Shown: piece by piece, positions 16,497 to 24,469 of the stretch
Layout: each line of letters starts with the position of its first letter
Position numbering within the stretch: the stretch's first letter is position 1
Source: Hyphomicrobiales bacterium
GTDB lineage: Bacteria > Pseudomonadota > Alphaproteobacteria > Rhizobiales > OSC116
DNA length: 40,867 bases
NCBI GenBank assembly: GCA_002401855.1
Contig: NVUH01000021.1
Span: 1-40,867, forward strand
Direction: 5' to 3'
Position numbers and translations under genes: made by a program
Notes under the pieces: generated by a model
The model's input: only the letters and a program-made list of their open reading frames with translations
The model's database searches: none
Told to the model about the DNA's origin: nothing

Positions 16497-16961
16497 CTAT
16501 TCCATCGCATCCACTTGTTCATAAAGTTTCTTAAAGGTTTTTTTAGCGCCGCCTTTTTGTTTACTGGCTTTAACATCATCATAATTGGCTTTGTAATCAC
16601 CAACCAAGATAAGACCGACCATACCCAAACCACGATGCGGTGTGCAATAATAGCCGTAAGTGCCATCAACCGTATATGTCACTTCAAAATCTTTACCGAT
16701 TTTGCTTTTCCAATTTTCAGCACCTTCAGGAATATTTTTTTTGTCGGATTGAGTGTTATGCCCCTTACTTTTAGAGATAAATTTTACTGTATCTCCCAAT
16801 TCTATTTTGAGCACAGATGGTACAAACACGTTGCGCTCTTTCTTATTATCGGGGTTTTTATTATACATAAACACTTCATGTGTCGCCGCCCAAACAGATG
16901 TGATACTGATGGCAGATGTAAGAATGATAACCGCACTAGCTGTAATTAATTTGCGTAACAT
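16497..16961 (-). CDS. Pseudoazurin (type 1 blue copper protein)
   Basis: A periplasmic electron carrier, classically a donor to copper nitrite reductase and nitrous oxide reductase. The 154-aa precursor has a Sec signal (about 1-25, cleaved near SVWA-A). The four copper ligands are present: His68 in KGHNT, and Cys106, His109 and Met114 in YYCTPHRGLGM. I chose the ATG at 16961 because GGAG lies 7 bases upstream; the frame's other ATG at 16973 would place that GGAG inside the gene. A Lys-rich tail follows the cupredoxin domain. A perfect FNR-type box lies 72 bases upstream. No denitrification enzyme is in the window, so its partner is unknown. Confidence 0.93.
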   Translation of the reverse strand: MLRKLITASAVIILTSAISITSVWAATHEVFMYNKNPDNKKERNVFVPSVLKIELGDTVKFISKSKGHNTQSDKKNIPEGAENWKSKIGKDFEVTYTVDGTYGYYCTPHRGLGMVGLILVGDYKANYDDVKASKQKGGAKKTFKKLYEQVDAME

Positions 16962-17032
16962 ATTTGTCTCCATGTCGCTTAAATTTGCGTCTATTGATTG
17001 TTCTGCACAATATTTATGCCATATTAAAAAAC

Positions 17033-17046
17033 TTGATGCAAATCAA
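17033..17046 (-). promoter_or_regulatory. FNR/Anr-type binding site upstream of pseudoazurin
   Basis: TTGATGCAAATCAA matches the FNR-family consensus TTGAT-N4-ATCAA at all ten defined positions. It is centred about 78 bases before the chosen pseudoazurin start, and an AT-rich TAAATA lies about 30 bases downstream of the centre as a possible -10. That spacing suits a class II activated promoter. A further half-site-like ATCAAT lies at 17068-17073. The TM2 gene is divergent, and could also be affected. Confidence 0.7.
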
Positions 17047-17198
17047 TATAAATGAATATTTATGATAAAAATCAATATCTTAACCCAGTCATTGTACATT
17101 AGTGACGCAGTTGCGAGATTTTTAGAACAGTGGAAAACTAAATGCCTTTAAAAACAATAATCACCACCTATATATAGATTATACAATATAAGGATAAA

Positions 17199-17501
17199 AT
17201 GATGAACGACCCCCAAGCTGCACGCAAGATGATGGCTTATGATGCTGGCAAAAAAGACATCATGCTGGCCTATATATTATGGTTCTTTTTGGGTAGCTTT
17301 GGCGTGCATAGATTTTATATGAACCGTACGTCTTCGGGCATTATGATGGCCTTATTGCATGTTATATCTTGGATAACTGTAGTGATTTTCATCGGATTTC
17401 TAGGCTTTGCATTATTGGGCATTTGGTGGTTGATAGATGCCATTTTAATTATGGGCTGGGTCGAGCGTCACAATATGCAACTCGCAAACCATATTGGTTA
17501 A
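17199..17501 (+). CDS. TM2 domain protein
   Basis: A 100-aa membrane protein of the TM2 family: two helices joined by a short turn. The first carries LAYILWFFLGSFGVHRFYMN, the family hallmark with GVHRFY, and the second IGFLGFALLGIWWLIDAILI. The hydrophobic segment SGIMMALLHVISWITVV lies between. TM2 proteins are common in bacteria and their role is poorly known. The start has two adjacent ATG codons with AAGGATAAA upstream. It is transcribed away from pseudoazurin. Confidence 0.88.
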   Translation: MMNDPQAARKMMAYDAGKKDIMLAYILWFFLGSFGVHRFYMNRTSSGIMMALLHVISWITVVIFIGFLGFALLGIWWLIDAILIMGWVERHNMQLANHIG

Positions 17502-17622
17502 GCATCGATTGGCACATGAACTATGTGCTGAACTGGTTGATAAAACTTAAGAAACAGTATAGCTTTTAAATTAGCTTCTGCACGATTCTGTGCAGGCATT
17601 TGGGTTGAGTAACTGTTGAATT

Positions 17623-18042
17623 ATGAATAATCGTCAAGACGACCGTAAAGGCCATGTGATTGGGTTTGGTGGGGTGTTTTTTAAATCACAACGCGCCGCT
17701 GACTTAGCCCAATGGTATAAACAGATACTGGGCGTACCAGTAAGTGACAATGGCGTCGCATTATTCAGAAGATCAGACAACCAAGAATTTTCAAATAATG
17801 AAATCACTGTTTGGGCACCATTTGACCATGACACCACTTATTTTAACCCCTCTGAATCCAACTTTATGATCAACTATCTTGTTGATGATTTGAATATATT
17901 GCTCGAGCGGATTAAACAAAAGGGCGTATTACCAGTACAGCCAATCGAAATCACCAAAGACGGTAAATTTGCTTGGATTATGGACCCCGAAGGCAACAAA
18001 ATCGAACTTTGGCAACCTCTTCGAGCTGAAGACGAAGAATAA
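17623..18042 (+). CDS. VOC (glyoxalase/bleomycin-resistance fold) family protein
   Basis: A 139-aa protein with two beta-alpha-beta-beta-beta modules. The first is GHVIGFGGVFFKSQRAADLA then WYKQILGVPVSDNGVALFR, the second FMINYLVDDLNILLERIKQK then KFAWIMDPEGNKIELWQP. The C-terminal DPEGNKIELW has the usual Glu metal ligand, while the first strand has no clear His ligand. The metal and substrate are therefore uncertain. It stands alone 121 bases after the TM2 gene. AAATTCTGAATTT begins right at its stop codon and marks the edge of the next repeat region. Confidence 0.87.
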   Translation: MNNRQDDRKGHVIGFGGVFFKSQRAADLAQWYKQILGVPVSDNGVALFRRSDNQEFSNNEITVWAPFDHDTTYFNPSESNFMINYLVDDLNILLERIKQKGVLPVQPIEITKDGKFAWIMDPEGNKIELWQPLRAEDEE

Positions 18043-18104
18043 AATTCTGAATTTCTATCTCCCTCTCATTTCCAAACAACGTGCCATCCAGTGAACCCCA
18101 CCTA

Positions 18105-18270
18105 TCATGGTAAAAGAGTCCGAAGCCGACAGGCTGAGGCAAGGCCGACTGGCCGTCGCGCGGTCAGCGCGTAGCAAGCTTGCGGATGCAAGCGCCCGCA
18201 GGGGCTCACTAGAGAGCGCAGCGAACGTAAAAATGCAAACTTCCAGAGCACAGGCAGGACGCCGCCCTGA
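18105..18270 (+). repeat. Dispersed intergenic repeat, copy R3a
   Basis: Three successive hairpins: AGCC-GACA-GGCT (18124-18135), GGCC-GACT-GGCC (18143-18154) and CGCGC-GGTCA-GCGCG (18157-18171). They are followed by the palindrome GCAAGCTTGC (18174-18183). The first three correspond one for one to hairpins in R2a with different stem bases but preserved pairing and the same spacer TGAGGCAAG. Next come CTAGAGAGCGCAGCGAACG (18209-18227), the module shared with R1 and R2b, and AATGCAAACTTCCA (18232-18245), shared with R2b. Confidence 0.75.
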
Positions 18271-18419
18271 ATATGCCGAAACGTTTTGACTTAGAAATTT
18301 TGTGCTGGGATTTCAAACAATGAACCTGCATCCACCCTTGCTAAGACATAAGAAAGTTAGCTGTACTGCCGATACTCGGGTACTTCATTTATACGTTCGC
18401 TTAAGCTCAATGTTGACAC

Positions 18420-18545
18420 TTGCATGCGTTCGCTGCGCTCTCTAGCCGACCGCGCGTTAGACGGCAGCGGCTGCGAACGGCCGAACACGCGCTCACTGAA
18501 TGGCACGTGCCTTGGAAACAAGGGGTAGACAGAACCTCTGAGCTT
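18420..18545 (-). repeat. Dispersed intergenic repeat, copy R3b (reverse orientation)
   Basis: TGCATGCGTTCGCTGCGCTC followed by TCTAG (18421-18445) is the complement of the CTAGAGAGCGCAGCGAACG module of R3a, so R3a and R3b face each other as an inverted pair, as R2a and R2b do. GC-rich pairing sequences follow (GCAGCGGCTGC, AACGGCCGA). TTTAAGCTACTCA at the end resembles the complement of TGAGTAGCTTAAG in R1. It runs to within 10 bases of the apt stop. Confidence 0.6.
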
Positions 18546-18553
18546 GCTTTAAG

Positions 18554-19087
18554 CTACTCACCATCAAAAGCACATAACGCCGCCACTGTTATCCCATCAG
18601 CCGCCAGCTTTTTACCGCCGCCAAGTGCCGGCAAATCAACAATAAATGCCGCATGTTCAACAATACCACCTAGCCGCCTAATGAGTTTAACACCCGCCAA
18701 CGCCGTGCCACCTGTTGCCAACAAATCATCCAGCAGCAAAATTTTCTGCCCAGCCGTAAGCGCGTCTTTATGAATTTCAATAACCGCGCTGCCATACTCT
18801 AAGTCATATTCCTCAGAGATAACATCAGCGGGCAATTTGCCTTTTTTACGGATCGGAATAAAACCTTTGCCCATTTCAATCGCCAGCGCCCCACCAATGA
18901 TGAAGCCCCGCGCATCAATGCCTGCAATCAGATCAAATTCCTCATCCTTATACAAAGCCGCCAACTGCTTAACCACTTCACGCATGCCATCGGCATCACT
19001 AAACAATGTGGTGACATCGCGGAACATAATGCCCGCATGCGGATAATCTGGAATGGTGCGGATGAGGGCTTGAATGTCAACGGCCAT
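18554..19087 (-). CDS. apt: Adenine phosphoribosyltransferase
   Basis: Salvages adenine to AMP using PRPP. The 177-aa protein has the type I PRTase fold: IRTIPDYPHAGIMFRDVTTL at the N-terminus (the adenine-site segment), GIDARGFIIGGALAIEMGKG, the flexible loop region RKKGKLPADVISEEYDLEYG, and the PRPP loop ILLLDDLLATGGTALAG (about 120-136). It starts 11 bases after mtnP. MtnP releases adenine from methylthioadenosine, and Apt can recycle it, so the pair forms a short salvage route. The repeat R3b lies directly downstream. Confidence 0.96.
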   Translation of the reverse strand: MAVDIQALIRTIPDYPHAGIMFRDVTTLFSDADGMREVVKQLAALYKDEEFDLIAGIDARGFIIGGALAIEMGKGFIPIRKKGKLPADVISEEYDLEYGSAVIEIHKDALTAGQKILLLDDLLATGGTALAGVKLIRRLGGIVEHAAFIVDLPALGGGKKLAADGITVAALCAFDGE

Positions 19088-19098
19088 AACTGGCTCCT

Positions 19099-19968
19099 TT
19101 ATAAAACTCTGCCAGCAACGGCATCTAATTTCGCGATTAATTTTGGATCTCTATGTTCAGGGGCAGTCATAATGGCAAATTCTAACGCGCGGTCTGAACC
19201 AATTGAACAAGCTTCATGCTCATGCGGATATGTCTCTAGCAATTTAAGCACCAGTTTTGAAGCATTTTCATTATTCCGTTTCAGCACCGCCAAAATTTGC
19301 GGAATCTCAACCTCGCCATGATCAGGATGCCAACAATCATAATCCGTCACCATTGACACGGCGGCGTAACAAATCTCGGCTTCACGCGCCAGTTTTGCTT
19401 CGGGTTGATTGGTCATGCCGATCACATCACACCCCCAAGCACGGTACATATTGCTTTCGGCCAAGCTGCTAAATTGCGGGCCTTCCATCGCTAAATAGGT
19501 ACCATTAAGATGAGAGTTTGTATCAAGGCTTTGTGCCGCTTCATAGAGGCGTTTTTGCAGGTTGGGGCTGATCGGATGAGCCAGCGACACATGCGCCACA
19601 CACCCTGTGCCAAAAAAGCTCTTTTCGCGGTTAACCGTGCGGTCAATAAACTGATCAATAATCACAAAATCACCTGGTGCATATTCTTCTTTTAAAGACC
19701 CAACTGCGGAGAGTGAAATAAGATCAGTGACGCCCGCACGTTTTAAAACATCTATATTAGCGCGGTAATTAATATCGGTTGGGCTGATTTTGTGACCTCT
19801 GCCATGCCGTGGTAAAAACACCAATTTCATGCCTTTATATTCAGCAACCAGCAATTCATCGGACGGCGCGCCCCATGGGCTTTCGACCTTAACCCATTGT
19901 TTATTGGTAATTTCGGGCAAATCATAAATGCCACTGCCGCCGATAAAACCCAAAACCGTTTTTGTCAT
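19099..19968 (-). CDS. mtnP: S-methyl-5'-thioadenosine phosphorylase
   Basis: Cleaves methylthioadenosine with phosphate to adenine and methylthioribose 1-phosphate. At 289 aa it has the PNP/MTAP family motifs: VLGFIGGSGIYDLPEI at the start, FLPRHGRGHKISPTDINYRA (phosphate and substrate site, about 50-70), LISLSAVGSLKEEYAPGDFV, MEGPQFSSLAESNMYRAWGC and GMTNQPEAKLAREAEICYA. The long MTAP-type specificity residues (NQPEA) favour MTA over inosine. It overlaps no neighbour and is probably cotranscribed with apt. The petABC terminator lies about 60 bases upstream. Confidence 0.95.
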   Translation of the reverse strand: MTKTVLGFIGGSGIYDLPEITNKQWVKVESPWGAPSDELLVAEYKGMKLVFLPRHGRGHKISPTDINYRANIDVLKRAGVTDLISLSAVGSLKEEYAPGDFVIIDQFIDRTVNREKSFFGTGCVAHVSLAHPISPNLQKRLYEAAQSLDTNSHLNGTYLAMEGPQFSSLAESNMYRAWGCDVIGMTNQPEAKLAREAEICYAAVSMVTDYDCWHPDHGEVEIPQILAVLKRNNENASKLVLKLLETYPHEHEACSIGSDRALEFAIMTAPEHRDPKLIAKLDAVAGRVL

Positions 19969-20026
19969 TTTTTACCCCTTAAGACTCTACATTCACTTTA
20001 ACTCGATTCGTGAATTTTGACATAAA

Positions 20027-20051
20027 AAAAGAGACCCTAAAGGTCTCTTTT
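20027..20051 (-). terminator. Intrinsic terminator of petABC
   Basis: AAAAGAGACC at 20027-20036 and GGTCTCTTTT at 20042-20051 form a perfect 10-bp stem with a 5-base loop. Read leftward it is followed by more T residues (TTTTTTT in total). It lies 35 bases after the petC stop and separates the operon from mtnP. Confidence 0.9.
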
Positions 20052-20085
20052 CTTTCAATTTATTGTGAACTTAACATCTGACATA

Positions 20086-21012
20086 TTAGTGACGAACATT
20101 TTCCCAGATACGGCGTTTAACCGCATACATAAGACCTGCAAGAATGATCAGATAAAGCAGCACTTTAATGCCAATGCTTTTGCGGATTTCCATTTTAGGC
20201 TCTGCTGCCCAGATGAGGAATGACGCGACGTCTTCGGCTTGTTGCTCTAGAGTGGCTGCAGTGCCATCGGTATATTCAACACTGTCTTCAAACAAAGGCG
20301 CCGCCATAGCGATTTTATAACCTTCGTAGAAATGATTGAAATTACTATCACCAAGCTCGAAATGCTGTTCGGTAAAATTTGGATCAGCTTCTTTGCCCAT
20401 TTCATTGACATGATGATCATTTTCCAGAATATATTCTGGCACTTCATCAACATAACCAGTGAGCAAATTATAGATATAATTTGTGCCGCCTGTAAGGCCA
20501 TCACGCCCCATAAACAGATCTTTAAAACTATAATGACCACGGGCTTTCGCAATCAGCGACAAATCTGGTGGCAGAGCGCCGCCATTTGAGGCTTTGGCCG
20601 CATTGTTATTGGCGAATGGTGCCGGCATTGAATCTTTAGGTTCACGCGGGCGTATGAACATTTCACCTTCAGCATCAGGGCCATCTTCAATTTCATATTC
20701 GGCAGCTAAAACTTTCACCGCGGCTTCTGAAAACTCAGGGCCACCGGATTGGCTTAGGTTACGGAATTTGACTAAATCCATGGCATGGCAATTGGCGCAA
20801 ACTTCTTTATAAACCTGATAGCCACGTTGCAATTGTGCACGATCGAATGTGCCAAACACACCCGCCCATGACCAATCAACATGTTTAGCTTCTGGTGCGC
20901 CTTCTAAATGATCGCCTGCTGCAAGCGCTGAGCCTGAAACACTGCTAACAACCAATAATGCGATAGCGGTTTTGCGAGCAATAGAGGTGATATTTTGTTT
21001 TAGATTATTCAT
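20086..21012 (-). CDS. petC: Cytochrome c1 of the bc1 complex
   Basis: The heme c subunit that passes electrons from the Rieske centre to cytochrome c. The 308-aa precursor has a signal peptide (about 1-28, ending SALA-A). The heme site is VCANCHAMDLVKF (CxxCH, about 70), the distal Met ligand is in IAMAAPLF (about 240), and a single C-terminal anchor helix is present (KVLLYLIILAGLMYAVK). The start is the ATG at 21012 with AAGGAGGTTATA upstream; the frame stays open a further 23 codons back into the end of petB, but those residues are not signal-like. It is not fused to petB. Confidence 0.95.
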   Translation of the reverse strand: MNNLKQNITSIARKTAIALLVVSSVSGSALAAGDHLEGAPEAKHVDWSWAGVFGTFDRAQLQRGYQVYKEVCANCHAMDLVKFRNLSQSGGPEFSEAAVKVLAAEYEIEDGPDAEGEMFIRPREPKDSMPAPFANNNAAKASNGGALPPDLSLIAKARGHYSFKDLFMGRDGLTGGTNYIYNLLTGYVDEVPEYILENDHHVNEMGKEADPNFTEQHFELGDSNFNHFYEGYKIAMAAPLFEDSVEYTDGTAATLEQQAEDVASFLIWAAEPKMEIRKSIGIKVLLYLIILAGLMYAVKRRIWENVRH

Positions 21013-21022
21013 TATAACCTCC

Positions 21023-22318
21023 TTATGCTTTAGCTTCTGCTGCGGCCAATAGGGCGGCCTCTTCGGCAGCCCCCTCGACACCCAACACAGCTTCGGAAAT
21101 ACTATTCGGCAGTGGTTTGGTTTTCTCTATCAGCCCCAAGACTGGCAAGATGACAATAAAGAAACCGAAATAATAGATTGTGGATATACGTGATACAAGC
21201 AGGTTTGTAACGCCGTGAATGCCCAAGAAATCATCGGTGGTTGAAACTTGACCGAAATAACCTAGCAAAATGCCGTTAAATACGAATATCCAGAAGAAGA
21301 TACGGTAAGCAGGGCGGAATTTAGCGCTGCGTACTTTTGAGGTATCTAACCACGGCACCACAAACATGATGAGGATCGCCCCAAACATACCCACAACACC
21401 GCCCAATTTATCGGGGATGGAGCGCAAGATAGCGTAGAAGGGGAGATAATACCATTCGGGCACGATATGCGCTGGGGTAACCAGCGAGTTGGCTGGAATA
21501 TAATTATCTGGGTGACCCATAAAGTTTGGATTGAAGAATACGAAATAGAACAATACGATCGCGAAGAGCACGATGGCATATAGATCCTTCATGGTGAAAT
21601 ACGGATGGAAACTCATTGTATCTTGCTTGGTTTTTGGCTCGATGCCCAATGGGTTGTTTGAACCGGGGACATGCAATGCCCAAATGTGCAACACAACCAC
21701 GCCCAAAATAACGAATGGCAGCAAATAATGCAATGAGAAGAAACGGTTTAGTGTTGGGTTGTCGACCGCAAAGCCGCCCCAGAGTAATGTACGAATGTCA
21801 TCGCCAATGAACGGCACAACTTCGAAGAAGTTGGTGATCACTGTCGCGCCCCAAAAGCTCATTTGACCCCAAGGTAGCACATAGCCCATAAAGCCTGTTG
21901 CCATCATAAGCAAATAGATGAGCATACCAAGTAGCCATAAAACTTCACGTGGTGCTTTATATGAGCCGTAATACATGCCGCGCAGGATATGAATATAAAC
22001 GGCAATGAAGAACATTGAAGCGCCATTGGCATGGGTGTAACGTAACATCCACCCCCAATTCACATCACGCATGATATGTTCGACGCTGTTAAACGCCATA
22101 TCGGCATGCGGTGTGTAATGCATGGCCAAAATAATACCCGTAACAATTTGCACGATCAGCATGAACATGGCGATGCCGCCAAATACCCACCAATAGTTTA
22201 AATTTCTGGGGTTAGGCATAGAAACCGCCGCACTATGCATAAGACTGATGATGGGCAAACGCTCTTCGAGCCATTTCCCTGCATCGCTTTTAGGCACATA
22301 AGTAGAATGTCCACTCAT
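21023..22318 (-). CDS. petB: Cytochrome b of the bc1 complex
   Basis: The membrane core of ubiquinol:cytochrome c oxidoreductase, 431 aa with eight helices. The b-heme histidines lie in [20 protein letters not shown] then VYIHILRG, and in FSLHYLLPF plus [16 protein letters not shown]. The Qo-site motif [18 protein letters not shown] is intact. The C-terminus carries an Ala/Glu-rich extension ([20 protein letters not shown]). It lies 10 bases from petA and 10 bases from petC in the leftward petA-petB-petC operon. Confidence 0.97.
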   Translation of the reverse strand: MSGHSTYVPKSDAGKWLEERLPIISLMHSAAVSMPNPRNLNYWWVFGGIAMFMLIVQIVTGIILAMHYTPHADMAFNSVEHIMRDVNWGWMLRYTHANGASMFFIAVYIHILRGMYYGSYKAPREVLWLLGMLIYLLMMATGFMGYVLPWGQMSFWGATVITNFFEVVPFIGDDIRTLLWGGFAVDNPTLNRFFSLHYLLPFVILGVVVLHIWALHVPGSNNPLGIEPKTKQDTMSFHPYFTMKDLYAIVLFAIVLFYFVFFNPNFMGHPDNYIPANSLVTPAHIVPEWYYLPFYAILRSIPDKLGGVVGMFGAILIMFVVPWLDTSKVRSAKFRPAYRIFFWIFVFNGILLGYFGQVSTTDDFLGIHGVTNLLVSRISTIYYFGFFIVILPVLGLIEKTKPLPNSISEAVLGVEGAAEEAALLAAAEAKA

Positions 22319-22328
22319 AATTTTCTCC

Positions 22329-22850
22329 CTAACCTATTTTAATTTTTGTGTCTGATAGAAATTCATATTCAGGAATTTCCATATTTAACGGCGCTGGGCC
22401 TTTGCGGATACGACCCGCTGTATCATAAACCGAGTTATGACAAGGGCAGAACCAGCCATTATATTCGCCAGCTTCACCAAGTGGGATGCAACCCAAATGG
22501 GTGCAAACGCCAACCATAATCAACCATTCAGGCTTTTCAGCACGTTCGGCGTCTGTCTGTGGATCTTTAAGTTCGGATAGTGGCACATCGGCTGAAGCTT
22601 TAATCTCTACCGCTGTTCTGTGGCGGATAAACACTGGTTTGCCGCGCCAGTTGACAGTCATTGATTCGCCTTCGCCGATTGTTGAAATATCAACTTCGAT
22701 AGACGCCAAAGCCTTAACCGAAGCATCTGGGTTCATTTGATCGAGCAATGGCCATGCGCCAACACTAACCCCTAAGGCACCAAATGCGCCAGTTGCGATA
22801 TATAAAAAATCGCGGCGACCTGGTTGTTCTAACTTACTTGCGTCAGCCAA
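22329..22850 (-). CDS. petA: Rieske iron-sulfur subunit of the bc1 complex
   Basis: Carries the high-potential 2Fe-2S centre that accepts the first electron from ubiquinol. The 173-aa protein has a twin-arginine-type N-terminus ([18 protein letters not shown]) that doubles as membrane anchor. Both cluster motifs are present: CTHLGCIP (about 130) and CPCHNS (about 150); the second is CPCHGS in most homologs. It is first in petABC. The 270-base spacer to trmL must hold its promoter. Confidence 0.96.
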   Translation of the reverse strand: MADASKLEQPGRRDFLYIATGAFGALGVSVGAWPLLDQMNPDASVKALASIEVDISTIGEGESMTVNWRGKPVFIRHRTAVEIKASADVPLSELKDPQTDAERAEKPEWLIMVGVCTHLGCIPLGEAGEYNGWFCPCHNSVYDTAGRIRKGPAPLNMEIPEYEFLSDTKIKIG

Positions 22851-23120
22851 TATCTTATCCCTTCAACTCACAGGCCGTATATGACCGCCCTGCTTAATCT
22901 CAGATTGTAACAATCTAAACTTATATTTATTCTACTTTTGCCACTGAAAAGACACGATGTCTAGAGTCAATCTAATCTTTCCCCTAAAAGGGACTTTTTG
23001 TCGCAGTACTTTTGTACAAAAACCTCTATAAATCAACTATACAGCGCATTTTAATTGTATGTTTAACCACGACCCATTAACAACAGCCTAATAAGCGCCC
23101 CATTGACAGGTAAATTTGAT
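22851..23120. promoter_or_regulatory. Divergent spacer between petA and trmL with small palindromes
   Basis: AT-rich non-coding DNA. It holds AGATT-GTAAC-AATCT (about 22911-22925), TCCC-CTAAAA-GGGA followed by CTTTTTG (22980-22999) and the 12-bp palindrome TTTTGTACAAAA (23010-23021). Promoters for petABC and trmL-hemF must lie here, but I cannot place -35/-10 pairs with confidence. TTATCCC at its left end is not a good DnaA box. Confidence 0.4.
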
Positions 23121-23591
23121 ATGCATCTCGCCCTTTATATGCCCGACATCCCACAAAACACAGGCACCATAATGCGCATGGCAGCTTGTATGGATCTGAC
23201 GCTGCACATCATTGAACCAACGGGTTTTAGAATGGACGCCAAGGGTTTAAAACGCTCGGGCATGGATTATTTGGCCAAAACCGTGATGCAGCGCCATGCT
23301 GATTGGCAGCACTTTAACGGGTGGCGGCAAGACCAAGATAAACGTTTGATTCTGTTAACAACTAAAGCCAGCCGCCCTTATTGCGATGTTAAGTTTGATT
23401 CGAATGACATTTTTTTATTTGGTCGCGAATCTGTCGGTGTGCCTCAAGAGGTGCATGACACGGCTGATGAACGCATCATTATACCCATGAAAAAAGACAC
23501 ACGCTCACTCAACTTGGCCATGACCACTGCCTTTATTATGGGTGAATATTTACGCCAAATGGACGCCTTTCCCAACATGGAGCTATCATGA
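23121..23591 (+). CDS. trmL: tRNA (cytidine(34)-2'-O)-methyltransferase TrmL
   Basis: Methylates the wobble-base ribose of certain leucine tRNAs. The 156-aa SPOUT-fold protein has [20 protein letters not shown] at the N-terminus, [12 protein letters not shown] (about 108) and [14 protein letters not shown] (about 131), which form the SAM-binding trefoil knot. I chose the ATG at 23121, which gives the usual family start; the frame opens at a TTG at 23103 with six extra residues. Its last bases overlap the start of hemF as ATGA, so the two are coupled. Confidence 0.94.
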   Translation: MHLALYMPDIPQNTGTIMRMAACMDLTLHIIEPTGFRMDAKGLKRSGMDYLAKTVMQRHADWQHFNGWRQDQDKRLILLTTKASRPYCDVKFDSNDIFLFGRESVGVPQEVHDTADERIIIPMKKDTRSLNLAMTTAFIMGEYLRQMDAFPNMELS

Positions 23592-24469
23592 CTAATAACT
23601 TAGAACAGCAGAAAAACACCGCTCACACTTGGTTTCAAGGCCTACAAAGCCAAATAATCGAAGCGTTTGAAGCGATTGAACGTGATTATTCGGGCCAAGG
23701 CGATGAATTGCCAATTGGTGAATTTGTGAAGACGCCTTGGAGCCGCACCCAAGACGGCATTGCCGATGCTGGCGGTGGCACCATGGCGATGATGAACGGC
23801 CGCGTATTCGAAAAAGTTGGCGTGCATGTATCACGTGTAAATGGAAAATTTTTGGGTGATTTTGCCAAACAAATTGATGGCACTGATGATGACCCAAGCT
23901 TTTGGGCGGCGGGCATATCGTTGATTGCACATATGCACAACCCAAATGTACCTGCGGTGCATATGAATACACGCTTTGTGGTAACCTCGAAATCTTGGTT
24001 TGGCGGTGGCGGAGATTTAACCCCAGTGCTTGATGCCAGACGCAACCAACAAGATATTGATACCATTGACTTTCATGCGGCAATGCGCAGCGCTTGTGAG
24101 GCGCATGAAATTGCCGATTATGACCGCTATAAAAAATGGTGTGATGATTATTTTTACCTGCCTCACAGAGATGAGCCACGCGGTACGGGCGGCATATTTT
24201 ATGACCGGCTAAATAGCGGTGATTGGGATGCTGATTTTGCCTTCACTCAGGATGTAGGCAAGGGATTTTTAGACATATACCCTAAATTAGTGAGGCGCAA
24301 TATGGGATTGGCTTGGACCGACGCGCAACGTGAAGAACAACTTATTCGCCGTGGGCGCTATGTTGAATTTAATTTGTTGCACGACCGAGGCACAATTTTT
24401 GGGCTTAAAACTGGCGGCAATATAAATTCAATTCTGTCATCTATGCCACCCGTTGTTAAATGGCCTTAA
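23588..24469 (+). CDS. hemF: Oxygen-dependent coproporphyrinogen III oxidase
   Basis: Oxidatively decarboxylates coproporphyrinogen III to protoporphyrinogen IX in heme synthesis. The 293-aa protein is the HemF type: [44 protein letters not shown] (about 138-150), [20 protein letters not shown] and [20 protein letters not shown] near the end. The start overlaps trmL by 4 bases, and GGAGC lies just upstream. The last 14 bases overlap the end of the convergent cca gene, with no room for a separate terminator. Heme from this pathway serves the bc1 and heme A proteins in the window. Confidence 0.97.
   Translation: MTNNLEQQKNTAHTWFQGLQSQIIEAFEAIERDYSGQGDELPIGEFVKTPWSRTQDGIADAGGGTMAMMNGRVFEKVGVHVSRVNGKFLGDFAKQIDGTDDDPSFWAAGISLIAHMHNPNVPAVHMNTRFVVTSKSWFGGGGDLTPVLDARRNQQDIDTIDFHAAMRSACEAHEIADYDRYKKWCDDYFYLPHRDEPRGTGGIFYDRLNSGDWDADFAFTQDVGKGFLDIYPKLVRRNMGLAWTDAQREEQLIRRGRYVEFNLLHDRGTIFGLKTGGNINSILSSMPPVVKWP

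Larger units (their letters stand above)
18043..18553. other. 511-base non-coding spacer between the VOC gene and apt
   Basis: The spacer holds repeat copies R3a (18105-18270, forward) and R3b (18420-18545, reverse), joined by about 150 bases without recognisable content. A 60-codon frame at 18107-18289 lies wholly inside R3a. It reads as Arg/Ala/Ser-rich low-complexity sequence without a ribosome site, so I do not call it a gene. No tRNA or known small RNA is recognised. Confidence 0.6.

Noticed and set aside
18107..18289. A 60-codon frame in the VOC-apt spacer
   Set aside because: It lies fully inside the hairpin repeat R3a, has no ribosome site and differs in composition from real genes nearby.
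21013..21081. N-terminal extension of petC upstream of 21012
   Set aside because: It would overlap the end of petB and place non-signal residues before a normal signal peptide, while AAGGAGG points to the ATG at 21012.
22851..23120. Candidate replication origin between petA and trmL
   Set aside because: The skew changes nearby and the spacer is AT-rich, but I found no cluster of DnaA boxes and no typical origin genes.
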